Positions 15,137-23,750 of a stretch of DNA of 64,000 bases are shown in pieces. This DNA comes from Clostridia bacterium (GTDB taxonomy: Bacteria > Bacillota > Clostridia > Christensenellales > Aristaeellaceae), in contig JAFWEJ010000003.1 of assembly GCA_017512985.1 (NCBI GenBank), positions 1 through 64,000 on the forward strand, in the 5' to 3' direction. Below the pieces are notes generated by a model. It worked only from the letters and a program-made list of their open reading frames with translations. It was not told where the DNA came from and ran no database searches. Every line of letters starts with the position of its first letter. Within the stretch, counting starts at the first letter, position 1. The position numbers and the translations under genes were made by a program.

Positions 15137-15793
15137 TCAAAGCCAGCGTTCTCTCTCACGCTGCTTCTCATACTCTTCATCAAAATCGAAACCATTCGTA
15201 ATGGGGCAAATTCGATTAAGAAATGACGCATATTTCAGCAGGATAATATCATCAAATTCACGTTCCGCTCTGGATCGCCATTCAGAACTTGTTTTTGCAA
15301 GCGTTAAGATCCGCTTGTCTGCTGCAAGACCAGACACACCAAACTCTGACTGCAAAAAACCAGATGAAATGTGAACACCACGATGCTGTAGTTCCCGAAT
15401 CAACTGTTCAGGCATAAGTAGCTGCGCTGTGAAGAAATTTGTCTCTACTTCATATCGTCCATATACTTCTTCATCCTTAAGTCTATAATCGTGCTTATTA
15501 ATCAAATGACCAAGCTCATGAATAATGGAAAAATAGATATGTGCATTTGGCTTTGAATCGTCATAGAAAATGATCGTTTTACCGCCCATGGACATTATTA
15601 TAGCCGACTCACTTCCGAAATCCTCCATATTAATGCCATATCTGCGAGCCAATGAATAACTTCTGCAAACACACAGAGCTTGTTCTTTTACCAGTTCTAC
15701 CGGTGAAAAAGGAAATGAAGCAATAATATTGGATCTGACCAGGATTTCATTTGCAGCGGAATATGCCCTGGAAAAATTTGGCTTCATCTCCAT
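15137..15793 (-). CDS. ImmA/IrrE-type metallopeptidase
   Basis: The 218-residue protein contains SIIHELGHLINKH (zinc HEXXH) and downstream YEVETNFFTAQLLMP, the conserved Glu/Ala helix of ImmA/IrrE peptidases. In integrative elements such as ICEBs1 the ImmA protease cleaves the neighbouring XRE repressor to induce the element. The gene starts seven bases after the XRE stop, exactly this pairing. The ATG at 15793 is preferred to one 45 bases upstream because the latter lies inside the XRE gene without a ribosome-binding site. Confidence 0.85.
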   Translation of the reverse strand: MEMKPNFSRAYSAANEILVRSNIIASFPFSPVELVKEQALCVCRSYSLARRYGINMEDFGSESAIIMSMGGKTIIFYDDSKPNAHIYFSIIHELGHLINKHDYRLKDEEVYGRYEVETNFFTAQLLMPEQLIRELQHRGVHISSGFLQSEFGVSGLAADKRILTLAKTSSEWRSRAEREFDDIILLKYASFLNRICPITNGFDFDEEYEKQRERERWL

Positions 15794-15800
15794 TGTGTTC

Positions 15801-16139
15801 TCACCCTTCGTTATCATCGAAAATATCATAGAAGGCATTTCTAAGTATCGTTTCCGCCCTCTTTAATTTTTCGTGGTCCAGTTTCTGAAGATTTCTTTGC
15901 AGATAAAGCAACTCCTTGTCCTCCGAACTGATCATTGAATCTGATGTTCCTAGTAAATAATCCGTTGTTGTTCCTAGCTCTTTTGCCATTCGAGTCAATA
16001 CATCGCTTCGCGGAGTGCGTAATCCTTTAACGTAATATGACATAGCAGATTCAGTTACACCGACTTTAGTTGCAAGTTCTTTTTGCGACAGATCCAGCTT
16101 TTTTAACAATGCATTAACACGATCACTAAAAACAGACAC
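15801..16139 (-). CDS. XRE-family repressor, probable ImmA substrate
   Basis: The 112-residue protein has an N-terminal Cro/C1 helix-turn-helix (SQKELATKVGVTESAMSYY) with MAKELGTTTDYLLG after it, and a C-terminal helical region. The start is GTG at 16139 with AAGGGGG upstream. It is co-transcribed with ImmA and probably represses the operon and the divergent HigB promoter region until cleaved. It resembles repressors of integrative elements and prophages. Confidence 0.85.
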   Translation of the reverse strand: MSVFSDRVNALLKKLDLSQKELATKVGVTESAMSYYVKGLRTPRSDVLTRMAKELGTTTDYLLGTSDSMISSEDKELLYLQRNLQKLDHEKLKRAETILRNAFYDIFDDNEG

Positions 16140-16167
16140 AAATCATCCCCCTTCCTTTACATGCAAC

Positions 16168-16196
16168 AATGTACTATATAATTATAACTTTGTCAA
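16168..16196 (-). promoter_or_regulatory. Promoter of the XRE/ImmA operon with overlapping palindrome
   Basis: TTGACA and TACATT are separated by 17 bases on the minus strand. The palindrome ACATGCAACAATGT (16159-16172) covers the -10, a likely autorepression site. Confidence 0.55.
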
Positions 16197-16284
16197 GTCT
16201 GAGTTCAATATGCTGGCATTTATCTATATGAGCATCACTATATATGGATAATACGGTTAACAATATTATGATTCCATATTTGTG

Positions 16285-16322
16285 GTATACTCTTGACAGT
16301 ATACACGTACGTCATGTATATT
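16285..16322 (+). promoter_or_regulatory. HigBA promoter and GTATAC operator pair
   Basis: TTGACA (16293-16298) and TATATT (16317-16322) are 18 bases apart. The -35 lies between two GTATAC palindromes (16285-16290, 16299-16304), a probable HigA operator. The HigB ATG is only seven bases after the -10, so the mRNA would be leaderless or nearly so. Confidence 0.6.
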
Positions 16323-16328
16323 CTTTTC

Positions 16329-16610
16329 ATGATCAGAAGCTTTGCTAACAGGGAGACTGAAAAAGTCTATAATCAGACTTTTTCCAAGAAGCTCCCGCAA
16401 AACATCCAATCCGTCGCATTACGGAAACTGATCATGATCGACAATGCAGGATGTCTGGAGTATCTGCGCGTTCCGCCCGCAAACCGCCTGGAAAAACTGG
16501 AGGGCGACCGGAAGGGACAATACAGCATTCGGATCAATGATCAGTACAGAATCTGCTTCACCGTGGAAGGCAACAACTTCTTCGATGTGGAGATTGTCTA
16601 TTATCACTGA
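16329..16610 (+). CDS. higB: HigB-type RelE-family toxin
   Basis: The 93-residue protein starts MIRSFANRETEKVYNQ and carries the HigB core: LEYLRVPPANRLEKL, GDRKGQYSIRINDQYRICF and a C-terminal VEIVYYH. This is a ribosome-dependent mRNA endonuclease of the RelE/ParE superfamily in the toxin-first order typical of HigBA. No ribosome-binding site is seen before the ATG. The gap to HigA is 126 bases, unusually long for this module, and contains a small CCGCC/GGCGG hairpin. Confidence 0.88.
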   Translation: MIRSFANRETEKVYNQTFSKKLPQNIQSVALRKLIMIDNAGCLEYLRVPPANRLEKLEGDRKGQYSIRINDQYRICFTVEGNNFFDVEIVYYH

Positions 16611-16736
16611 TGCCGGAAAGGGGTGGAGCCTGACGCCGCCAGTGGCGGATGAAGGCAGGTGGAAGCCAAATGAGTAACAGAGTGATGCGAACGAAAGTGA
16701 AGCAGCACGACAATTACGAATTGAGGGGCAATCCAT

Positions 16737-17039
16737 ATGAGCAACCGTATTCCAACTCCTACCATGGGTGAGATCCTGATGGAAGAGTTCATGGGACCGA
16801 TGAATCTCTCAGCTTACAAGCTGGCCCAGAGCATTCATGTGCCGACTTCCAGGATTCAAGATATCCTGCATAACCGCCGGAAGATCTCAGCGGATACTTC
16901 CATCCGCCTTGGCCGCTTCTTCGGAGTGTCAGACCGTTTCTTCCTGGATATGCAGAACGATATCGAAGTCCGGGATCTGATCGAGAAACTGGACGGAGAT
17001 ATCACCACGATCAAGCCGTATACTGCCGTCGCCATGTAA
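16737..17039 (+). CDS. higA: HigA-type antitoxin
   Basis: The 100-residue XRE protein reads TMGEILMEEFMGPMNLSAYK, then PTSRIQDILHNRRKISADTS and a C-terminal FFGVSDRFFLDMQND, the standard HigA sequence. It neutralises HigB and represses their shared promoter. It is the last gene on the plus strand before the composition changes to GC-rich backbone. Confidence 0.9.
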   Translation: MSNRIPTPTMGEILMEEFMGPMNLSAYKLAQSIHVPTSRIQDILHNRRKISADTSIRLGRFFGVSDRFFLDMQNDIEVRDLIEKLDGDITTIKPYTAVAM

Positions 17040-17183
17040 TTCAGCGTGGCAACACTTTGGCAACAGAAAATCTGATAGCCCATGCTTTATGGACAATCAG
17101 TGGAATCAGAATACCAGGAGCCACCGAACATAATCAAAAATGTTTAAGATTTGTTTGGCAGGAGCGAGTGGGAATGATGTCCA

Positions 17184-17224
17184 AAAACCCGGAACCGCTT
17201 TTTCAGCAACGTGTTCCGGGTTTT
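17184..17224 (+). terminator. Terminator/repeat after HigBA
   Basis: AAAACCCGGAAC and GTTCCGGGTTTT form a 12-bp stem ending in T residues. The hairpin and about 65 following bases resemble the sequence at 22252-22340. The remaining 17040-17421 sequence has no gene; it marks the AT-rich to GC-rich change. Confidence 0.7.
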
Positions 17225-17421
17225 CATTTTGCCTCGTGACCAACTTTTGACCCAGTTTTTTTCTCCACTCATCCTATTTATTATTTCTATTTCACTCTTT
17301 TCTTAATACAATTGCATTATCTCAAAGTGAAGGTTGCAATACATGCAGAAACGCGTCGTGTAAACCTGCTCTGTCTTCTCCGGATGCGGCTCTATGCCAA
17401 TAGAAAGTTCCGGAAGATATA

Positions 17422-18720
17422 TCACAGTTCTCTGACAGGCTTGTTGATCAGCAGCATCACAGCCGTGGCGGTGAACCCCAGGGCGCAGATGAACAGCAGC
17501 ACCGTGGAACCGAAGGACTGCAGGACCGCGCCGGCAATGACCGAGGCGATCGGGATCATGCCCTGGGAACTGACGCTGGTAATGCTGTTGACCTTGCTTA
17601 GTTTATCCTTGTCCACAATACGCATGATGGCGGTGCTGACCGGGATATTGATGGCGGAAAGCAGGACGCCCGTCAGGAAACTGCCCGCGCAGAAGATAAC
17701 AAGAAAGGCATTCAGGCTGTTACCGCGATCCACCTGCAGCCAGTAACCGAAGGCCAGGGTAATGACAATTGCAGCAGTGATACACAGCCGCACAGCTACC
17801 GTATGGCCGCATTTTTCCGCCTGTTTCCGGCCGCTCAGCACCGCCGCGCCCAGCAGAGAACCGATTCCGACGCACACGCTGATCACGGAGGACCACAGTT
17901 CGGGCGTCAGGACGCTGTCCAGCAGGTAGGAAGACGCACCAGCCAGGTCTGTGCGGATAAAGTAAGGAATAAAGTTTCCGGTAATCGGCGCAAAGAAGAA
18001 ATTGATGAATATAATCGAGCCCAACAGGGCCAGGATCGCTTTCTGGGTTTTCAGGTACCTGAGGCCGTCGCCCATGTCGCGCACGGCCGTTTTCAGCGTC
18101 AGCCGGCCCGCGGGCGGCGTATGCGGGCAGCGGATAAACATCTCGGAAACGCCGGAGGCCACAAAGCCCGCGCCGACGATAAAGAACAGCGTGTGGACCG
18201 GCAGGGCGGCGTAAAGAATGCCGGCCAGCACCACGCCGAGAATACTCTCCACGGCGCTCTTGATTGTGAAATACGAGTTCCCCTGCTGCAGCTGGTCCGG
18301 CTCCACGATCTGCGGGAGCAGCGCGCCGGCAGCGGGGTTGAAGATCCCGCTGATGATGTTGCCGGTAATCCCCAGCGCGAACAGGATGACAATATGCGCG
18401 TCCGCCCCCGGGAAAAGGAGCATCAGCACCGTAGCCAGAATAATGTTGGCGCCCTTGCAGAAGTCGCAGATGTACATAATCTTCGCCTTGTTGAAGCGGT
18501 CGCCCAGCACGCCGCCCACCGGCGTGAACACCAGCATCGCGACGCTGCACAGAGCCAGGTACAGGCCCTGCAGAAACGCGTTGTTCCCGCTGATTTTCAG
18601 AATATAGAAACTGACGGCAAAGCTGTAAAGCAGCGCGCCGATTTCCGACACCAGGGCGCCGAAAAACACCAGCCGGTAATGCCGGTTGCGAAATACGTTC
18701 TCAGTCTTTTTCGTGTTCAT
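17422..18720 (-). CDS. MFS transporter, macrolide-efflux-like
   Basis: The 432-residue protein has about 12 hydrophobic helices and the MFS loop motif GGVLGDRFNKAKIMYICD between helices 2 and 3. It resembles the MefA/MdtG-like drug-exporter group (N-terminal FRNRHYRLVFFGALVSEIG). The substrate cannot be told. It overlaps the upstream XRE-TPR regulator gene by 20 bases, so regulator and exporter form one unit. Confidence 0.85.
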   Translation of the reverse strand: MNTKKTENVFRNRHYRLVFFGALVSEIGALLYSFAVSFYILKISGNNAFLQGLYLALCSVAMLVFTPVGGVLGDRFNKAKIMYICDFCKGANIILATVLMLLFPGADAHIVILFALGITGNIISGIFNPAAGALLPQIVEPDQLQQGNSYFTIKSAVESILGVVLAGILYAALPVHTLFFIVGAGFVASGVSEMFIRCPHTPPAGRLTLKTAVRDMGDGLRYLKTQKAILALLGSIIFINFFFAPITGNFIPYFIRTDLAGASSYLLDSVLTPELWSSVISVCVGIGSLLGAAVLSGRKQAEKCGHTVAVRLCITAAIVITLAFGYWLQVDRGNSLNAFLVIFCAGSFLTGVLLSAINIPVSTAIMRIVDKDKLSKVNSITSVSSQGMIPIASVIAGAVLQSFGSTVLLFICALGFTATAVMLLINKPVREL

Positions 18721-19786
18721 TTTCAGTAATCCTTTCCCACAGGGCTGTCAGTTGCTTGTCCGCAATCAGCCTGACAAAAAACGCCATGCTTTCCGACGCC
18801 GTGCGTCCCATAATAAAGTGCAGGGAAGCGTTTTCCGCGTCATCGATAAAGCGGTAGGAACGCGCGTCGTAGTTCGGGGAAGCGTCAAACCGCTTCGCCA
18901 GCTCCAGTGCCCGTTGCGCAGCGTCGCCCGCTTCAGACGCCCTTCCCTTTTTCAGACGCACATAGGCAAGCAGCACGTAGAGATATCCGCAGGACTGGTC
19001 CACATGTCCGGTCATTTCCCGCTGTTTCAGTCCCTCCAGCGTCCGCATGCCCCAGAGAAGCAAATCTTCCGCAGCGTCCGGATTCCCGCTGATCGTGAAA
19101 GCATACGCTTTCCCGATCACTGTCGAAATAAGCTGTGACACAGCCCCCAATAAGGCTTCCGACAGGTAATGCTGCGCCTCCTTCGGCTCTTTGCAGAACA
19201 GCGAGAGGAGCAGCCCGATCTGATCATTGTAGATTCCGTCCCGGTTATGCTTCTTCAGCAGCTCCGCCGCCTGGTCTCCATGCCCCTGCAGCATCCGGAC
19301 ATTGGACATCATTTCATAGATCGTGATCTCGCTGAGCTTTTCACTGCCGCTCTGCGGCAGCAGGACCATTGCGTTTTCAAACAGTTCTGAGGCGCGGGAC
19401 AGCTGGCTGTCATCATGGTTCTTTCCGCCGATGATCATATACAGAGCGGCGCTCAGATACACGATATCAAAGGAATGCGGAAAACGGCTGAGCGCTTTCT
19501 CCGCTTCGTTCAGGCCTTCCGGATCTTCCTCGTTGATACAGCGTGACAGGCGGGCCGTAATGGAATCCAGCCGGTTATCCTTCATTTCATATCCCACCAG
19601 GATATCCATTGAGACATCAAAAAAATCCGCCATTTCCGCAATCAGGCCCAGCTCTGGGGTGGACATTCCGGTTTCCCATTTATGAACCGCGCCGATCGTT
19701 ACCCCCAGCACCTCCGCCAGCTGCTCCTGCGTCATTCCGCGTTGTTTCCGGAAAAGCCGGATGTTTCCTGCCAGTTTCATTTCCAT
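18701..19786 (-). CDS. XRE-family regulator with long C-terminal helical repeat domain
   Basis: The 361-residue protein has an N-terminal helix-turn-helix (MTQEQLAEVLGVTIGAVHKW) in residues 5-65. About 290 residues of paired helices resembling TPR repeats follow (SELFENAM, ALELAKRF). Such regulators sense a ligand or peptide through the C-terminal part. It precedes and overlaps the MFS exporter gene, so it probably controls it. The C-terminal 30 residues share DNA with the exporter start. Confidence 0.8.
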   Translation of the reverse strand: MEMKLAGNIRLFRKQRGMTQEQLAEVLGVTIGAVHKWETGMSTPELGLIAEMADFFDVSMDILVGYEMKDNRLDSITARLSRCINEEDPEGLNEAEKALSRFPHSFDIVYLSAALYMIIGGKNHDDSQLSRASELFENAMVLLPQSGSEKLSEITIYEMMSNVRMLQGHGDQAAELLKKHNRDGIYNDQIGLLLSLFCKEPKEAQHYLSEALLGAVSQLISTVIGKAYAFTISGNPDAAEDLLLWGMRTLEGLKQREMTGHVDQSCGYLYVLLAYVRLKKGRASEAGDAAQRALELAKRFDASPNYDARSYRFIDDAENASLHFIMGRTASESMAFFVRLIADKQLTALWERITENEHEKD

Positions 19787-19913
19787 ACTCCCGTCTCCTC
19801 TCTGTTCATATGCATTATAGGGCAGATGGAAGTGGATTGAAAGACACTATTAGTATGTTTGGTAAATTAATATTTATACCATTGGTATATTTTCATCAGA
19901 TTGTCTGTATCTG

Positions 19914-20732
19914 TCAAAGGCTACCGGCAGTTTCTTTGATCCCGCCGGGGTCCGGCTGCCGGGGCAGCCGATCCCGGAATCAGAAACCGGAAATCCGTTC
20001 GGGAATCTGGACATCGATGGCGCGGCTCCGCTGTATCAAAAGAAACCGGTTCCCGATTTCTTCCGCCCGGCCTGCGGAACGGGCAGCGGCAAGACTGTGT
20101 TCTGCCTGAAGCTACGTGAATCACAGGTCATGCAGTACTGCAGGGAGTTTGACGGCACTCCGAATGTGATTGTTTCCGTCATGCTGGCAAAAGCCGCCAG
20201 GCGTTCTGACCCGTCCTGCGAAAAGCCGTTCACCGCCATGGTCTGCGTTAATCACAAGGCGCTCCTGGGAAACCATGACAACTACCGTTGTTTTGTGGGA
20301 TCCGCCTTCCTGGATTTTCCCCGGAACAGAAACCTGGACAATGTTCACAAAGCCTGTACCGTTGCCCGCGGACAGCTGATGCTGCAGGCCCAGCCTGAAA
20401 ACTCCCTCTGGGAAATCAGGCAGATGAAGCAGGGGGTTCCGCCCCCTTCCCCGGATATCCCGCAGGCCAGCGTCTGCGTATCCTATCCCGGCAGCAGAAG
20501 CTTCGGGCCGCTGGATCCCTGGATCGATGAGTTTTATATCATGACATCCCTGTCAAAAATAACGGATATCCTGTGCGAAATTACCTGCGTCGGTCGCAGC
20601 TTTTTCCTCGCGTTTATGCAGCCGTTCTCTTCGCCGGACTACTTCCGGTGTTTCCTGGAAGAACTGGCCTTGGCGGGAATACAGTATGAGCTGCTCCGCA
20701 GCGAGCCGCTGCGTCTGTGCAATATCGGATAA
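19914..20732 (+). pseudogene. 5'-truncated condensation-domain (alcohol acetyltransferase-like) protein
   Basis: The plus-strand frame from about 19914 codes for the C-terminal 270 residues of the condensation/acyltransferase superfamily. Recognisable stretches are LYQKKPVPDFFRPA, FDGTPNVIVSVMLAKAARR, NHKALLGNHDNYR and LDFPRNRNLDNVH. Full proteins have about 400 residues with an N-terminal HXXXDG active site, which is missing here. The frame opens after a stop at 19863 with no proper start; GTG 20097 would begin mid-domain. It is probably a decayed gene left beside the XRE regulator. Confidence 0.7.
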
Positions 20733-20886
20733 ACCTCATGACAGTATCCTCAGCAGCATTGTTTTTACAGGTGTCCTGCCGGACGCCTGTCTTTTGTATC
20801 CGTCGCGGAACAATGGAAAAACTTGCCTTTTTTGAAACCCGACCATAGAATATTGTTCGTACTTTTAATCAAAGGAGATTCGGGAT

Positions 20887-22188
20887 ATGAAAAAGATTCT
20901 GGCCATCCTGCTGGTACTGCTGCTTTGCTGCTCTGCGGCCGCGGCTGAAACAAACGTGACATCGAAAATACTGGAAACGAAGGACGCCTCCATTATCGGT
21001 GCGCTGAACCTGCTCATCGTCCAGGGCGGGGACCGTCTCGACCATCTGGCCGATACAGAAATGAACCTGCTGTCCGACGGTTATTACCGCATTTCATATG
21101 ACAGAACAACCGGCGCCATCAAAACAAGGGAACCGGAGAAGGGCCTGTACGGTACAATCGGTAAAGACGGCAAGGTCATTGTTCCTAACCAGTACGACGA
21201 AATGGACCTCCTGAGCGACCGCTGGACCGCCGGCATCATGCTGGCCGAAACCACCGGCGAAAATTACGACTATCAGGTTTTATTCGGGGAAAAGAAGTAT
21301 TACCTGGTGGACAGCGTGGATATCTGGTACGGCAGCAATAAACTGTCGACGCTGTCCCGTGAAGAATACAAATCTGCCTCCGCTTTCGGCGATTATCTGT
21401 GCATCCGTGACCGGAACGACAATTACACCTTCGTCAACAAGGCGTATGAAAAATCCTCCGCGGAAGTGAAATACAGCCAGGAATATACGGAAGCTTCCGG
21501 TGTAATCACCCACAACGGCAGCAATACGGCAGCTTTCACAGAAGGCTGCACCCTGTCCCCTGATGAAGTCCGGCAGTCGGTCTGGATCAAGGGAAAAGCC
21601 CTGGTAGACCTGCAGGGAAACGTACTGGCCGACCTGTCCGGTTACAGTTACTGCAGTGTTAATTCCGATACCGGACTGGTGACCACCAACAGCGGCGACA
21701 GTAAAAAAGGCCTGCTGGACAGCACCGGCAGGGAGCTCATCCCCTGCATATATGACAGTCTGGGTTATGATCTGGAGAAAGCGCTGCGGACCGGCTGGCT
21801 GGATGCCGTTCGTGACGGCAGGATCGGCTTTGTGAGCCTGAAGGACGGCAGTGAGGTCGGTTTTGAGTACCAGAAAGACGCGGTCAAGGTAAAAGGCTGC
21901 TTCCTCCTGGTGGAGGATCCCCGGGAGGGTAAGATCCTGATCTCCCCCGAAGGCGAAATCCCGGCCCGCTTCACCGAAGCCACCCCTGCCTACTATGCTC
22001 CTTACGCCGTGGTCAGGACAGACGCGGACAGTCCTTATACCGTCATCAACCTGAAAGGTGAAAATGTGCTGCCGGACGCGCCTGAAGTGAACGGCGAATA
22101 CGGCTTCACCTTCTCCGACGACGGATCCCTGATCCTCGTCTACGCCAAGGATTACAGTTATACCCTCTATTCCGTCGTCAGCGAATAA
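20887..22188 (+). CDS. Exported WG-repeat protein
   Basis: The 433-residue protein has a Sec signal peptide (MKKILAILLVLLLCCSAAAA, cleavage about residue 21). The mature part has WG-like beta repeats: GTIGKDGKVIVPNQYDEM, then KGLLDSTGRELIPCIYDS, and similar units. Such repeats form surface propeller-like folds of unknown ligand. AAAGGAG precedes the ATG and a strong terminator follows nine bases after the stop, so it is a single-gene unit. Confidence 0.8.
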   Translation: MKKILAILLVLLLCCSAAAAETNVTSKILETKDASIIGALNLLIVQGGDRLDHLADTEMNLLSDGYYRISYDRTTGAIKTREPEKGLYGTIGKDGKVIVPNQYDEMDLLSDRWTAGIMLAETTGENYDYQVLFGEKKYYLVDSVDIWYGSNKLSTLSREEYKSASAFGDYLCIRDRNDNYTFVNKAYEKSSAEVKYSQEYTEASGVITHNGSNTAAFTEGCTLSPDEVRQSVWIKGKALVDLQGNVLADLSGYSYCSVNSDTGLVTTNSGDSKKGLLDSTGRELIPCIYDSLGYDLEKALRTGWLDAVRDGRIGFVSLKDGSEVGFEYQKDAVKVKGCFLLVEDPREGKILISPEGEIPARFTEATPAYYAPYAVVRTDADSPYTVINLKGENVLPDAPEVNGEYGFTFSDDGSLILVYAKDYSYTLYSVVSE

Positions 22189-22196
22189 ACCGATTC

Positions 22197-22224
22197 AGAG
22201 GACCCGTTTCCGGGTCCTCTTTTC
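22197..22224 (+). terminator. Terminator of the WG-repeat gene
   Basis: AGAGGACCCG and CGGGTCCTCT form a perfect 10-bp stem around TTTC, followed by TTTT, nine bases after the stop codon. Confidence 0.9.
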
Positions 22225-22251
22225 ACAAACCTCCGGCAGGCATTGACGCGA

Positions 22252-22340
22252 AAACCCGGACCCCCTTTTTCAGCGGGATCCGGGTTTCTGTTTGTCTGGC
22301 GGGCAAATTGGGACCGTTTTCTCCGGACTCATTGTTTCTG
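22252..22340. repeat. Second copy of the CCCGG hairpin repeat
   Basis: AAACCCGGA and TCCGGGTTT form a stem with CTTTTTCAGC-like loop, as at 17184-17224. The tail repeats the order CAAATTGGGACCGTTTTCTCC / CCAACTTTTGACCCAGTTTT. Two copies 5 kb apart suggest a dispersed element. Confidence 0.5.
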
Positions 22341-22406
22341 TTCATGGTTTCAAACCTGACCGGTACAATCCGCCATAAAATGAAAATCAAAGGATATCAA
22401 TTCATG

Positions 22407-22769
22407 TCAGTCCGTAAACAGTTCCAGGTATGACTGTACCCGGGCCCTGCAATACAGTTCGTCCATAAGGCCAAACTCAGGATCATAGTATTTTCCGTGA
22501 TAATATAACACCCAATGGCTGTATCCGGGAAGCAGGACCTTCAATATGCACACCGGCGGCAGCGGTGTATTGTTATCCGCCTTTGCCATGGTTTTCGCCT
22601 GCCTGATCCCGTAATGCTCCAGCGCCCGCTCAATATCTTTTTTCCCGGTGGCTTTGTCGTTGTTCATCACCCGGATCACTTCATCCACGGATACATTGGC
22701 AATCATGGCAACGCACGCCTGGCCGCACAGGTATTCTGTCGGCTGCCGGATATACTGTATTTCTTTCAC
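22407..22769 (-). CDS. Papain-like C39-type peptidase domain protein
   Basis: The 120-residue protein is a bare C39-like domain: QPTEYLCGQACVAMI places Gln9 and Cys15 as oxyanion and nucleophile residues, and YSHWVLYYHGKYYDPEFG supplies His85 and Asp96. In bacteriocin exporters this domain removes double-glycine leaders, but here there is no transporter and no signal peptide. A GTG start follows GGAGGGAG. The substrate is unknown. It lies 34 bases after the MerR gene on the same strand. Confidence 0.7.
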   Translation of the reverse strand: MKEIQYIRQPTEYLCGQACVAMIANVSVDEVIRVMNNDKATGKKDIERALEHYGIRQAKTMAKADNNTPLPPVCILKVLLPGYSHWVLYYHGKYYDPEFGLMDELYCRARVQSYLELFTD

Positions 22770-22803
22770 TCTTCTCCCTCCGCAAAATATCCGGTCTTCC
22801 GGT

Positions 22804-23703
22804 TCAGCTGTCTGTCGCTTTTTTATACAGCAGCGTAAAATGATTCTGCCCGTCCCTGCTGAGCGCGGTATTGCACGTTACGCCCCCTTTGAGCTCGTCC
22901 ATTTCAGAAGCCGTCATGACCAGCATCATCATGGGAAGTCCGATATCATTGGCCGCGCTTTCGGCAGTCAGCCTGAATACACAGTAGCGCTCCCCTGTTT
23001 CCTTCAGGATGGGCATTTCCCTGATCCATTCAGAGATATGGGACCATCCGTGGCGCTCGAACATAACGGCGGCGTCTTCCGGGACTCCGTCGGGCTCTTC
23101 CGTCCCGTCCGGGTTGACAAGGATCCTGCCGGCGGAATCCAGGTTGCCGTTCTGAATGGCCTGGATCACATTCTCAACCCCGGTTACCGCCTGATCATCC
23201 AATGTCAGGGTGATGGTTTCCAGGGTTTCCCTGTTTTTTGCGATCATGTTTGCCAGCATTTCATGGGCTTTTGCCGTAATCTCCGCTTTCCGGTCCATAT
23301 TGATACCGAATTCTTCCCAGAGAGCCGGGTTGTTCAGCTGCACTTCCATAAACCCGATGATTGTGCTGACCAGTCTCTGCATATCCATCGTTTCTTTGAG
23401 ATATGATCTTTGTATTTCCCGGATTCGCTCCAGTTTCTGCTGCTGCTCCCGGATTTTCCGCTCAAACGCCGCCGTCAGGAGATCGTCATCTCCCGGAAGA
23501 AGCGCTTTGATCTCTTCAATGGAGAAATCAGCCTGCTGCAGGTTTTTGATCTTCACAAACAGAAGCGCCTGCTTCTCTTCATAGTACCTGTACCCGGTCC
23601 ATTCATCGACCTTTGCCGGCGTCAGCAGGCCGATGCGGTCATAGTACCGCAGCGTCTGGGTGTTGCATCCGCAGAGCTTTGCGAATCCCCGGATCGTAAT
23701 CAT
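22804..23703 (-). CDS. MerR-family regulator with ligand-binding C-terminus
   Basis: The 299-residue protein has an N-terminal MerR winged helix (FAKLCGCNTQTLRYYDRIGL, GYRYYEEKQ), a coiled coil (REQQQKLERIREIQ) and a long C-terminal region. The size and layout resemble BmrR/Mta-type effector-binding regulators, which bind drugs or metabolites and activate promoters with stretched spacers. A GGAGG lies seven bases before the ATG. It precedes the C39-like gene; its targets are unknown. Confidence 0.8.
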   Translation of the reverse strand: MITIRGFAKLCGCNTQTLRYYDRIGLLTPAKVDEWTGYRYYEEKQALLFVKIKNLQQADFSIEEIKALLPGDDDLLTAAFERKIREQQQKLERIREIQRSYLKETMDMQRLVSTIIGFMEVQLNNPALWEEFGINMDRKAEITAKAHEMLANMIAKNRETLETITLTLDDQAVTGVENVIQAIQNGNLDSAGRILVNPDGTEEPDGVPEDAAVMFERHGWSHISEWIREMPILKETGERYCVFRLTAESAANDIGLPMMMLVMTASEMDELKGGVTCNTALSRDGQNHFTLLYKKATDS

Positions 23704-23750
23704 ATCCCAGCCTCCTCACGGAGAAGGTATCATTGCAGTTAAGTGCAAGG

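Noticed and set aside
16329-17039. A larger phage region around HigBA and XRE/ImmA
   Set aside because: No integrase, capsid, terminase or lysis gene is present in the window.
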